Part shown: positions 9,365 to 18,800 of the stretch, piece after piece
Layout: every line of letters begins with the position of its first letter
Numbering within the stretch: position 1 is the stretch's first letter
Assembly: GCA_963698165.1 (NCBI GenBank)
Contig: CAVOPT010000007.1
Span: 620,001-684,000 of the forward strand
Direction of reading: 5' to 3'
DNA: 64,000 nt
DNA from: JAAYUJ01 sp963698165
GTDB taxonomy: Bacteria; Desulfobacterota; Syntrophobacteria; Syntrophobacterales; Syntrophobacteraceae
Program-made: the position numbers and the translations under genes
The notes under the pieces: model-generated
The model's input: only the letters and a program-made list of their open reading frames with translations
Database searches by the model: none
What the model was told of the DNA's origin: nothing

Positions 9365-10345
9365 TCAGTCAAGGGATGTGCCCGGCGACATGGGATGGCC
9401 GCGAAGGAACTCGGATGCGTTGAGCCTCCTTTGGCCTTCAAGCTGGAGTGATCCGATGCTCAGGGCAACTCCATCCCCTCCCAGGATAACCAGCCCGGTT
9501 TCCGCTTCTCCGACCGTCTCACCAGGTCTTCCGGAAGTCTCTTTCCACGGAAGCACTTTCGCTGCGAAGCACTTCAGTCTCTTGCCCTGATAAACGGTGA
9601 AAGCTCCAGGGGAAGGGTCGAAGGCCCGTATGGTGCTCACGATGCGATGGGCGGGGAGTCGCCAGTCGAGGCGGGTTTCCTCCTTCCGTATGGGTGGGGC
9701 GTACGTGGCCAGGGCGTCGTCCTGGGCCTCGGGCCGGATGGCACCCGCTTTCCATGCCTTCAGGGTTTCGCAAAGAAGATCCGCCCCGATCACCGCGAGC
9801 CTGTCGTGAACGGTCCCGAAGCAATCGTCCTCTACGACTGCAATCTCCTGCCGAGATAGCACGGGACCCGTGTCCATCCCTGCATCCAGGAGCATGATGC
9901 TCACGCCCGTCTTCGCGTCCCCCGCGAGAATGGACCTCTGAATCGGGGCGGCTCCGCGGTGCCGGGGAAGAACCGATCCATGGACATTGATGGACCCCAG
10001 GGGAAAAATATCCAGAACGGCTTGAGGAAGCAACTGCCCGTAAGCCACCACCACGGCGCATTCCGCATTCAGGGAGCGCAGGTGCTCAATGGCGCCCTGT
10101 TCCCTGATACGCTCCGGCTGATAGACAGGGATTCCGGCACCCTCGGCAATCCGTTTCACCAGGGGTGCGGCTACTTTTGCGCCACGGCCTCTCGGACGGT
10201 CAGGCTGGGTGACTGCAGCCAGGACAGGGGCGCCCTTGGAAATCAGGCGCTGGAGTGATGGTACAGCGAAATCGGGAGTCCCGAGAAAAACGATGCGCGG
10301 GAAGGCGGAATTCACTCCTTGTGCTCTTTCTGTTTCTTTTTCCAT
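9365..10345 (-). CDS. fmt: Methionyl-tRNA formyltransferase
   Basis: This enzyme formylates initiator Met-tRNA using 10-formyl-tetrahydrofolate. Visible hallmarks are the N-terminal RIVFLGTPDFAVPSL, the NVHGSVLPRHRGAAPIQ segment with the catalytic Asn-His region, and the MDTGPVL loop with the conserved Asp. A C-terminal OB-like domain follows. ATG 10345 gives 326 residues and overlaps def by 34 nt. A GTG ten codons further in, directly at the def stop, would give the more usual short N-terminus; I cannot decide between them. It is cotranscribed with def. Confidence 0.93.
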   Translation of the reverse strand: MEKETERAQGVNSAFPRIVFLGTPDFAVPSLQRLISKGAPVLAAVTQPDRPRGRGAKVAAPLVKRIAEGAGIPVYQPERIREQGAIEHLRSLNAECAVVVAYGQLLPQAVLDIFPLGSINVHGSVLPRHRGAAPIQRSILAGDAKTGVSIMLLDAGMDTGPVLSRQEIAVVEDDCFGTVHDRLAVIGADLLCETLKAWKAGAIRPEAQDDALATYAPPIRKEETRLDWRLPAHRIVSTIRAFDPSPGAFTVYQGKRLKCFAAKVLPWKETSGRPGETVGEAETGLVILGGDGVALSIGSLQLEGQRRLNASEFLRGHPMSPGTSLD

Positions 10346-10824
10346 TTTCTCTTGAAAACGTCCTTTGCAACCGTCCCGATTCGGTCGATGAAGAGTCGCC
10401 CATCGAGGTGGTCAATCTCGTGTTGGAGGGCTATGGCCAGCAACCCGTTGGCCGTGATTTCAACGACTTTTTCGTTGACGTCGACCCCTCGAACCGTGAC
10501 CTCTTCAAATCTCTTGACATTGGAAAAGAACTCGGGAACGCTCAGGCAGCCTTCCTCATAGACGATCTCACCCTGGGCTTTCACGATGCGGGGATTCACC
10601 AGGACAATGAGTCCCTGCTCATAATCGGGCCTCTGGAGATCCACCACGAGGACACGCAAGGGCTTCCCCACCTGGTTTGCCGCGAGTCCGATGCCTGGCG
10701 CTTTGTACATGGTCTCCACCATGTCGTCGACGAGTCTACGGATCTCCTTGTTGACCCTCTCCACTTCCGCGGCGCGCCGCCTCAGGACGGGATCGGGATA
10801 CGTACATATGCTCAAACTGGCCAT
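10312..10824 (-). CDS. def: Peptide deformylase
   Basis: This is a 170-residue metalloenzyme that removes the N-formyl group from nascent proteins. All three motifs are present: GIGLAANQVG, EGCLSVPE (metal-binding Cys) and QHEIDHLDG (HExxH metal site and catalytic Glu). I start it at ATG 10824 (MASLSICTYPDPVL), the normal family N-terminus; the longer frame upstream adds 14 unlikely residues. A Lys-rich tail ends the protein. It heads the minus-strand def-fmt-DUF116-rsmB operon. Confidence 0.93.
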   Translation of the reverse strand: MASLSICTYPDPVLRRRAAEVERVNKEIRRLVDDMVETMYKAPGIGLAANQVGKPLRVLVVDLQRPDYEQGLIVLVNPRIVKAQGEIVYEEGCLSVPEFFSNVKRFEEVTVRGVDVNEKVVEITANGLLAIALQHEIDHLDGRLFIDRIGTVAKDVFKRKWKKKQKEHKE

Positions 10825-11122
10825 TGCAGCTGCTCGCTTGGGGTAAAGGGCACTCTGAACCGGCAAAACCGTTTACAACGCGTATGGTGGAACCTATCCC
10901 GGGTATCCCCTCATCGGGGCCAAAGGGACAGCCCCCGACTGCCCGGGGTGAGAGGCCATCCGGAGATGGTTCGCGTCAAGCGGGTATGAACCCCGATCCA
11001 AAAACTCCACTCGCTTCGTTGACTGTCGGGTGACCACACGGAAAGCCTGCGTCGAATGGATATTAATATTATACACTGACTGTCTAAATTTCAACACGTT
11101 TGCTCTCCGCAAAGGGATGATT

Positions 11123-11647
11123 ATGGCCGATCGAGCCGAAGATTGGATCGAAAGACTCCAACTCGCAGAACACCCGGAAGGCGGCTATTTCAGGCGGACC
11201 TACCGCTCCTCATTCACTCTGCCCCGCCCTTGCCTTCCCGAGGGATTCCCGGGAGCACGCCCCCTTGCCACAGCCATCTATTACCTGCTCAAAGGCGGCG
11301 GAAAATCCTTTTTCCATCGAATAAAGTCGGACGAACTGTGGCATCACTATGAAGGGGGCACTCTGACCGTGGTCGTGATTCAGCCCGACGGACAACTCCT
11401 GGAGGGACGCTTGGGGAAAAATTTCAGGGAAGGCGAATCCTTTCAGTTCCTGGCACCGGCTGGATGCTGGTTCGGGGCCATGGTGCACGCCCCACGATCC
11501 TACGCGCTGGCGGGGTGTACCGTTGCGCCCGGCTTTGACTTCGGGGACCTGGAACTGGGCGTCCGGGAAGAGCTGGTCAGGCTTTATCCACAGCATCGAC
11601 GGCTCATCGAGAGCCTGACTCCGGCGAGCGTTTTGGCGGGGCACTGA
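11123..11647 (+). CDS. Cupin_5 (DUF985) family protein
   Basis: The 174-residue protein has the beta-barrel signature of DUF985/cupin_5: an N-terminal HPEGGYFRRTYRS motif, ATAIYYLL, SFFHRIKSDELWHHYEG with several potential metal-binding His residues, and a C-terminal PGFDFGDLELG. Sugar-isomerase or epimerase-like functions have been suggested for cupins, but this subfamily is uncharacterised. The start at ATG 11123 follows AAAGGGA with a 6-nt gap; an in-frame ATG two codons earlier is possible. It is transcribed alone, divergent from def. Confidence 0.83.
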   Translation: MADRAEDWIERLQLAEHPEGGYFRRTYRSSFTLPRPCLPEGFPGARPLATAIYYLLKGGGKSFFHRIKSDELWHHYEGGTLTVVVIQPDGQLLEGRLGKNFREGESFQFLAPAGCWFGAMVHAPRSYALAGCTVAPGFDFGDLELGVREELVRLYPQHRRLIESLTPASVLAGH

Positions 11648-11663
11648 AAAAGGCCCTCCTTTC

Positions 11664-11757
11664 ATGTTCACGCAGAGACGCAGGGGCGCAGAGAAAAACA
11701 AGAACATCCGGATTATTGCGTCTCTTCGTCTCTGCAGGAGCGCCCCTTTGCGTGGTT
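11664..11757. repeat. Dispersed palindromic repeat, copy A
   Basis: The left arm TTCACGCAGAGACGCAGGGG is mirrored by an imperfect right arm (GTCTCTGCAGGAGCGCC then CCTTTGCGTGG), so the region can fold into one long hairpin. It is related to the CGCAGAG-type repeats found elsewhere in the window. It lies exactly at the 3' end of the broken methyltransferase gene. Confidence 0.6.
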
Positions 11758-12037
11758 CGTACTCTTGAACGATCAACGGGTCGATTTCGATACCGACCGA
11801 TCGTTTCACGCTCTAGCTCAACAGCACATTGACGCGACCATCGGCACACCCCAAGTCGAGAAAAACCGTGGTGTCCTCGTCGACCACGCCCAACCGCCTC
11901 AGCTCATCGGCCACGCGCGTAAACATCATGAGATCGGTGGACTTGCGGTAGCCTTCGACCCCTTCACGGCCTTATTTCTGTCCGTCGTAATATCGGGCGA
12001 TGAAATCGATGGTCTCTTTCAGGGGATGGGGTCTCAT
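11755..12037 (-). pseudogene. SAM-dependent methyltransferase fragment with two in-frame stops
   Basis: Reading the minus strand from ATG 12037 gives a short N-terminal segment (21 residues, ending YYDGQK), then TAA at 11974-11972. The same frame continues with GREGVEGYRKSTDLMMF and a SAM-binding motif I (VFLDLGCADGRVNVLLS). TAG follows at 11815-11813, and then SVGIEIDPLIVQEY, the strand-2 acidic motif of the fold. Reading frame and fold are preserved across both stops, and the rest of the gene is replaced by the palindromic repeat at 11664-11757. It is a relic, not a functional gene. Confidence 0.75.
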
Positions 12038-12049
12038 GAGTACGGAAGG

Positions 12050-12580
12050 TCAGGTTGCGATCTTTTTCTTGAGGGTTTCGTTGAGTGCAAAGAGGACATC
12101 CATCTCTCTGCCCGTGGTGTTCTGGAGCTTCCCCAGTTCCTCCCGTGTGAGCGCGCGCTGTATCCTGGAGCACAGGTAATTCACGCAGAGAACGTCGCGA
12201 GCCGTCAGGGTGCAGCCATGCTCCCCGAGGAAGAAACAGCCGTCGGGAAACTGGCGCCTTGTGGGTGGTCGGTTGCCCAGCAAAAAATTGATGAGCACCA
12301 AAACGGTTGAATACCTGCTTTCAATTCCGGCTCCGCAACAACTGCCACCATCTTCCTTGTCGCACTGCATGCATATTCTCGAAACGCCAAGATCCGCCAT
12401 GATCCGGGCCGATGCGGCGATGGCCTCCCCCATTTCCCGGAGCAGAGCCCCAACCCGTTCGTCCCTTCCGAAAACGGGCGCCCACGCCGCATGCAGTTGG
12501 ATGGCCACCTCGATTCTCTTCCTGGTGGAGACTTCCCGGTCGTCTTCTGCGCCGTCGCCCGCTGAATTTGGCTTTCCCAT
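12050..12580 (-). CDS. Cys-rich protein of unknown function beside sigma-54 regulator
   Basis: The 176-residue soluble protein has a central Cys cluster (CMQCDKEDGGSCCGAGIE, about residues 91-108) and later single Cys residues (GCFF, GCTLT, LCVNYLC). This fits a metal-binding or redox site. I do not recognise the family. It begins 15 nt after the stop of the sigma-54 regulator on the same strand, so the two form an operon and the Cys protein may sense or transduce a redox or metal signal for it; that is inference. Confidence 0.7.
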   Translation of the reverse strand: MGKPNSAGDGAEDDREVSTRKRIEVAIQLHAAWAPVFGRDERVGALLREMGEAIAASARIMADLGVSRICMQCDKEDGGSCCGAGIESRYSTVLVLINFLLGNRPPTRRQFPDGCFFLGEHGCTLTARDVLCVNYLCSRIQRALTREELGKLQNTTGREMDVLFALNETLKKKIAT

Positions 12581-12595
12581 GTGCGTCGTTCCTCT

Positions 12596-14140
12596 CTACT
12601 TCCTAATCCCGAGCTTCTTCATGCGGGAGTCGAATGTGGAGCGGTTGACTCCCGCTTGCTTGGCAGCCCGGGTGATGTGCCACTTGTTTTTCTCCAGCAG
12701 GTACAGGACATAGGCTTTCTCCAGCTCACTCCAGGTATGGCCTTCAAAGAGCGTCGAGAGGCTCTTCTGTGTGGCCTGTGCCGCTTCTGCCCTCGGGTAG
12801 AGGGTCGCCTCGTGGGTGAAGGAAGACGGCGCGCCGTGCATCTCCAGGTGGGCGGACAAGTCATCCGGGGTGATCCAGTCTTCGTTGACCACAACCAGGA
12901 TGTGCTTCACGAAATTTTCCAGTTCCCTCACATTACCGCGCCACGGGTACTCGACGAGGATGTCCATGGCTTCCTTCGTCATCCTCTTGGGCGGTACCCC
13001 TATCTTTCGCGCTTCTTTCTTTATGAAATGATCGAGCAACAGGGAAATGTCCTCACGCCTTTCTCTCAGGGGAGGGAGATGGAGGGGGAGCACGTTCAGG
13101 CGGTAAAACAGGTCTTCCCGGAATGCCCCCTTTTCGATTTCATCCTTCAGGTCCTTGTTTGTGGCCGAGATGATCCTGACATCGACCGTTTTTGTTTTCG
13201 TCCCGCCCAGGGGTTTGATCTCTCCATCCTGAATGACACGCAGGATTCTCGCCTGCAGGTGGGGCGGCATGTCCCCAATCTCGTCAAGAAAGAGCGTCCC
13301 CCCGTCCGCGGCTTCGAAGAGGCCCACCTTGTCCTTAAACGCCCCCGTAAAAGCCCCCTTTTGATAACCGAAGAGCTCGCTTTCAAGAAGCGTCTCGGGT
13401 ATGGCACTGCAGTTCTGGGCGAGGAAGGGCTTTTCCCTTCGGCTGCTGCCGCGGTGTATCTCGTTGGCGATGAGCTCCTTGCCCGTGCCACTCTCCCCCG
13501 TGATGAGCACCGGGAAATCTGTTTTTGCATAGTCCGCCCCAACCTTCATCACCTTCATGAACGGGGCGCTCTTGCCGATGACTTCCACCCCGGCCCTGAT
13601 TTCCGCCAGAAATTCCTTGAGCTTCAGGTTTTCCTGCAACTGTTCGGAGTAAACCAGGGAATTGCCCAGCGCGATGGAACCGATATCGATGATCTGTTGA
13701 AGCAGTTCCAGGTATTCCTCGTTGAGATTAAGCCTGCTGCCTCCGGCACTGGTGTCGATGAGCTGCACGGCGCCGTAAACCTCCCCGCTCTTGAGAAGCA
13801 GGGGGAAACAGAGGATGAGCTTGCTCTTGACGGTCATCCCCTCCTCCACTTCCTTGAAATGGCGCGCGTCCTTGCCGGGCTCGGCAATGGTCATTTTCCC
13901 GTTTTCAATGACCCACCCGACAATGCTCGGCCTTTCCGCGCTGACGGTCAAGCCGAGCACCTGGCCGCTCTGAGCTCCGGCGGCCTCGATGCACTTGTAG
14001 CCCCCTTCCCGCTTCACCCAAATGGAGCCCCTCTCCACGTTTTGGAGCTCAAGAAGCGAGGCCAGGAATTTCTTCCGTAGTTTCTCCGGATCAAGCTCTT
14101 CCGAGAGAACTCTGCAGAAATCATAGGATTTGCGGCTCAT
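12596..14140 (-). CDS. Sigma-54-dependent transcriptional activator (GAF-AAA-Fis)
   Basis: This 514-residue enhancer-binding protein has an N-terminal GAF-like sensor (about 20-165), a sigma-54 AAA+ domain (about 185-415) and a C-terminal Fis-type helix-turn-helix (about 480-512, ITRAAKQAGVNRSTF). Walker A GESGTGKE is at 215-222, the sigma-54 contact loop GAFTGA at 262-267 and Walker B DEIGD at 286-290, so it should be an active ATPase. There is no receiver domain; the signal is probably a small ligand or redox cue bound by GAF. Target genes are not evident in the window. Confidence 0.92.
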   Translation of the reverse strand: MSRKSYDFCRVLSEELDPEKLRKKFLASLLELQNVERGSIWVKREGGYKCIEAAGAQSGQVLGLTVSAERPSIVGWVIENGKMTIAEPGKDARHFKEVEEGMTVKSKLILCFPLLLKSGEVYGAVQLIDTSAGGSRLNLNEEYLELLQQIIDIGSIALGNSLVYSEQLQENLKLKEFLAEIRAGVEVIGKSAPFMKVMKVGADYAKTDFPVLITGESGTGKELIANEIHRGSSRREKPFLAQNCSAIPETLLESELFGYQKGAFTGAFKDKVGLFEAADGGTLFLDEIGDMPPHLQARILRVIQDGEIKPLGGTKTKTVDVRIISATNKDLKDEIEKGAFREDLFYRLNVLPLHLPPLRERREDISLLLDHFIKKEARKIGVPPKRMTKEAMDILVEYPWRGNVRELENFVKHILVVVNEDWITPDDLSAHLEMHGAPSSFTHEATLYPRAEAAQATQKSLSTLFEGHTWSELEKAYVLYLLEKNKWHITRAAKQAGVNRSTFDSRMKKLGIRK

Positions 14141-14682
14141 ATTTCAGACCCCGGCTTAAAGGACTGCCGGATCCCGCAAGACGGGGGACCCTCCGGCGGC
14201 AAGGATTTCATCGATTGGGAACACACTCGGTGGTATCCTTGCAGGAGTTCTATTGGAGGTCAAGAGGGAAGAGAAACCCAGCACGAGGTCGAGAACTTCT
14301 TTGCCGTCCCCCTGGAACTTGCGGCCTGCCGCTCCGCCTCTGAAAAGGCACCGAATCATGCCCCCTTCTGGGCACCCGAAACGATGAAAAGCTTGGAATC
14401 CACCGCAGAGGGCGCCGAGAGCGCAGAGATTCTTTTTGCACAATTTGTTCTGTCAGCGAGCTTAGAGATCTCCGCATGCAGTGAAGGGAGATGAAGAGTT
14501 TTTGGGAGCAGGGTTTCCATTTATCTACTCCGCCGTAAAACCCGAATATAGATTCGATCGTCTGGGCCGGGCCGTCCGGATGAAACTTCCCGGAATTGAA
14601 AGCCTTGGCCGCACCATTTTAGTGAGAACCCCGGCAAACGCCGGTTCCCAGATGGCAAACAACGCAACGGAAAGGACACTTC
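14141..14682. other. Intergenic region between divergent genes
   Basis: These 540 bp separate the sigma-54 regulator (minus) from the unknown gene at 14683 (plus). The middle holds a dispersed repeat (14384-14480). I see no convincing gene or classical promoter here. Confidence 0.5.
14384..14480. repeat. Dispersed CGCAGAG repeat, copy B
   Basis: The segment beginning GATGAAAAGCTTGGAATCCA and continuing with CACCGCAGAGGGCGCCGAGA is nearly the same as copy D at 37076-37171. That includes the flanking GATGAAAAGCTT and the TTTTTGCACAATTTGTTC stretch. The right half is more degenerate. Confidence 0.65.
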
Positions 14683-15159
14683 ATGTCGGATTATGAGCTT
14701 TCCCTGGAGGAAATGGTCGCCATCCTCGAGAAGACCATCGACACCCTGTTTGAATGTCACATTGAGCGGGGAGACGAGGAAAAAGCCCGCGAGCGGGCAA
14801 TCTCGGAGACCCTGAATTTCATACGGACAAAATCACGATCCAGGATACAGGCGGAGAGCGGCGAGACCTCGCCGGAACCCGACGGTCAGGCGATTTTCAT
14901 CGTTGAATTCCGCCAGCACATTGCCGGCCACCTGGATCAGGCCAACCGTTTCGCATACGCCCCGGTGATCGCTCACATTGCCTCGAGCCTGGAAAAAGCC
15001 ACCGAATGGTGCAAGGCCAATGCTCACTATGAAGACCATGACCCTCACAGGTTATGGGATTTCGCCGTCAGGAAAAGAAGGGTCGACGGAGACTTGAAAG
15101 GCGGCGGGCTTCTGCTGATAGTCGACTGGGACGGCGAAGTTTCAGGCTGGAAAATCTAG
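14683..15159 (+). CDS. Hypothetical soluble protein
   Basis: The 158-residue acidic protein has a predicted helical N-terminus (LSLEEMVAILEKTIDTLFEC), a central segment resembling AHIASSLEKATEWCKANAHY, and a beta-rich C-terminus ending SGWKI. No family is recognised. GGAAAGG about 8 nt before ATG 14683 supports the start. It stands alone, with repeats on one side and the long leader of the copper oxidase gene on the other. Confidence 0.65.
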   Translation: MSDYELSLEEMVAILEKTIDTLFECHIERGDEEKARERAISETLNFIRTKSRSRIQAESGETSPEPDGQAIFIVEFRQHIAGHLDQANRFAYAPVIAHIASSLEKATEWCKANAHYEDHDPHRLWDFAVRKRRVDGDLKGGGLLLIVDWDGEVSGWKI

Positions 15160-15899
15160 CCGGGGGGTGGCCGGAGAATTGGTCGCGGGTAGGCGCCCGC
15201 TTCCCCGGCTTTCCCGAAGCCTCACATTCCACCAAGGCGTGAAGCCGGAAAACAGACTTCCCAGGCAAAAACCAAATGAGGAGCCCCCCCATTCCCATGA
15301 CCACAAGACGTTCTCGACCGGGCCCAGGGCAGAATTGAGCTCACGGCAGTTCCGACGCCACATGGAGCAACTCAGCCGGCTTGTCTGCCGTGGAGGATCC
15401 GTCGGGACCACTCACCATTGAGTCATGTTGCCTGCCCCTGGATCGAGCGAGGCTATCCCTCCAGAATTGCCCCCCGCGATGACTGATCTATGTGGCGTTC
15501 ATTCCCCGCGCATGTCCCGTGAACCATATCAGCGTGCTCAAATTAGGTATTTGTACCTATTTTGTTCACGCTGCACGCTTGCTATTTTACTATCACGGAT
15601 AGGAGAAGTGGAGTTTCTTGCAGTAGCTTGATTTGAAAGTGGAATTTTGCTTTGAGCTTCACGATCCCGCTAATCGGCGCTCAAAGTGTTGATTTGTCCA
15701 TCCGTTGGTTTTCCGATTTGGACGTCCGCACCACCGGACGGTTCACATCGGGTTCGGGGATCTTGCGGCTCAACCACAGCTAATGAAGCTATCGGCTCTG
15801 ACCGGCTCGACCACCCTTCGGAGAGAATGGTGTTCTGTTTCCGGCTTCCTGTGGCTTGCAAAACAGGTGTGTTCACTCTAACGGGGATGGAGGTTGGCA
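15160..15899. other. Long leader/intergenic region upstream of multicopper oxidase
   Basis: These 740 bp contain no convincing gene. Visible elements are an inverted repeat TAGGTA-TTTG-TACCTA at 15544-15559 in an AT-richer stretch likely to hold the promoter, and a small hairpin CGTCCG/CGGACG at 15721-15738. The last bases carry GGAGG (15889-15893), the ribosome-binding site for the oxidase. The unusual length suggests regulation at this point. Confidence 0.4.
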
Positions 15900-18800
15900 A
15901 TGAATAATGCGGCACACTCCAGAGTAATGCTGGTCACCTTTGTGGCGACATTCTACATAGTGGCTCTTCTTTTCACTTCACCGGTCGATGCCAAAACGAT
16001 CACGGCAAACGTCGTGGCCATGGATCATTCCATGATGCTGAACCGTCTGGGAGCCATGATTCCCAACGGGATGATGTTTGCCCTGAGGGAAGACGTGATT
16101 CCCACAAACCCGGCTCTTGGCCTGATTCCAGGAAATGCGAGGCTTCGCTCCGACAAGCGCCCCCGGCCTCTTGTCCTGCGCATGAACGTCGGGGATACGC
16201 TCACGGTGAACTTCCAGAACCTCCTCACGCCCATTGCCGCTCCGGGTCAGCCCGCGACCAGGACCGCCTCTCTTCGGGCCCTGGGCATGCAGCTGGCGAG
16301 GAGCATCGTCAGTGACGGTTCTCACGTGGGAAGAAATCCCAGCGGCCAGGTGGCACCGGGAGGTACGGCCACCTACTCCTTCACCGCGGACAGGGAAGGC
16401 GGGTACCTGCTCTACAGCGGCAGCACCCTTGGAGGGGGTGAGGTGGGAATCGGTGCATTCGGTCTGGGCCTTTTCGGGGCAGTCAACGTGGAGCCCGTGG
16501 GAGCGGAATACTACCGCAGCCAGGTGACCAAGAACGACCTTGACTTGGCCACTATCGGCACGACTGCCTTCGGTCATCCCATGATCAATTACGACGCCCT
16601 GTACCCCCCTGGTCACCCTCTTGCCGGCAGACCGATCCTGAAAATGCTCACCACCACCAACCAACTGGTCCACTCTGACCTCAATGCCATCGTCACCGGC
16701 CCAGGCGGAGGGTACTTTGCCGAGGGAACCTACCGTGAAGTGGCGGCAAGTGTACCGCCCAACTCCGACGACTCTCCCCCGCGCACCCGCAATGAACCTT
16801 TCCGCGAATTCACCGTCATCTTCCATGACGAGCTCGCCGCAACCCAGGCATTTCCGCTCTTCACCCCCAACATCGTGGCGGGAGGCGTGAACCAGAATCC
16901 CCTCAGCCACACGCTCAAGAGTGTGCGTGACGCATTCGCAGTGAACTACGGCACCGGTGGAATCGGGGCGGAGATCATTGCCAACCGGCTGGGCGTCGGT
17001 CCCATGTACGACTGCACGGAGTGCAAGTACGAAGAATTCTTCCTCACCTCCTGGGTGGTGGGAGATCCCGCCATGGTCGTGGACATCCCGGCGGGTCCCG
17101 GTGATGCCGTCGGCGCGGTGACCGTGCCCGGACCAAAGGCCACAAGAGCTTTTTATCCCGACGACCCTTCCAACGTTTTCCACAGCTATCTCAACGACCA
17201 CGTGAAGATGCGGAACATCCACATCGGCAAGGAACACCACATGTTCCACCTGCACGCTCACCAGTGGCTCTTCACGCCGGATGACGACAATTCGAGCTAC
17301 CTGGACGTTCAAGGGCTTGGTCCAGGGAGCAGTTATACATATGAGATCACCTACAACGGCAGCGGAAACCGTAACCTCACCCCCGGCGACTCCATTTTTC
17401 ACTGCCACTTCTACCCCCATTTTGCCATGGGCATGTGGTCTCTCTGGCGTGTCCATGACGTGTTTGAGGGCGGCACCCAGTTGGATGCCAATGGACGGCC
17501 GGCTCCAGGGTCGAGAGCTCTACCCGATATCGAGATCCTCGCAGGCACTCCCATCCCGGCCCTGGTCCCATTTCCCAGCCGGCCCATGGCCCCAGTGCCT
17601 GGTGCAACGGCAAGAATCGCATTCAACGGGGGACTGCCCACAGGACAGGTCGAAGTGGTTGGCGCCGGAAACCCAGGCTATCCTTTCTTCATCCCGGGAA
17701 TAGCAGGGCGCCGACCTCCCAAACCGCCAATGGACACGGAAAATGACGGGGGTCTCCCCAGGCACATCGTCACATCCGGAATTGCCGATTCGGAATTCCA
17801 CCACACTGAGACCCGCTTGAGCTTCGACAAGACCCTCCACAGAATCGCCGCTCGGGAACTGCCCGAAAACGGCACTGCCTTGGAGCAGGCGGCCATGAAC
17901 TTCCATGCACGGCGCTTCCACCCCACTTTCTATCCTGACGGGACCCCTGCGGGGACAGCCGTGAATGATCCCACCGGCTTCAAGACGAACGGACAGACGG
18001 CCAAGCAAGGTGCCCCATATGCCGATCCCTGCATCGATGATTCAGGAGACCCGGTCGGCAACCCGAGGACCATAAGAGCCGCCGCCTTCCAGTTCGACAT
18101 GATCATGAACAAGGTGGGCTGGCACTTCAACCAGGCCCGAGCCCTCGCCCACAACGAGGATGTCGAGGCCATCATGAACAAGCAGAAAGCGCCGGAGCCC
18201 TTTTTCTTCCGGGCCAACTCCAACGACTGCATCACTTTTTATCACACCAATCTCGTTCCCAACATCTATGTGACCGATGACTACCAGGTGAGAACCCCCA
18301 CAGACATCATCGGGCAGCACATTCACCTGGTAAAATTCGACGTGACTTCCTCGGATGGGTCCGGAAACGGCTGGAATTACGAAGACGGCACCTTCAGCCC
18401 CGAGGAGGTGAGGGAGCGCATTGCAGCCCTCAATGCCGGCGGTGGATTGAGGAGTTTTGATGGGTTGACTGTCAGGAACAATCTGGTTCCCGTTCAGCAT
18501 CCGGACTTCAACATCCCGGAAGGGCTGGGGGCTCAAACGACCATCCAGCGGTGGTATGCGGACCCGACGGTGAACAACAGGGGCGAGGACAGGACCCTCG
18601 GCACCGTCTTCACCCACGACCATTTCGGGCCGTCCACCCACCAGCAGGCAGGGCTCTATGCGTTCCTGGGAGTGGAGCCGCAGGGGTCCACATGGCGCGA
18701 CCCTGAGGACGGGACGATCTTTGGGAGCCGTCCCGACGGAGGTCCCACGAGCTTCCGTGCCGACATACTCACCCAGGACCCGAGCAAGAGCTACCGTGAG

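Noticed and set aside
11765..12310. 181-codon plus-strand ORF
   Set aside because: Antisense to the methyltransferase relic and the Cys-rich gene, which show family features on the minus strand.
12581..14080. 499-codon plus-strand ORF
   Set aside because: Antisense to the sigma-54 activator, which has all catalytic motifs; the ORF has no family features.
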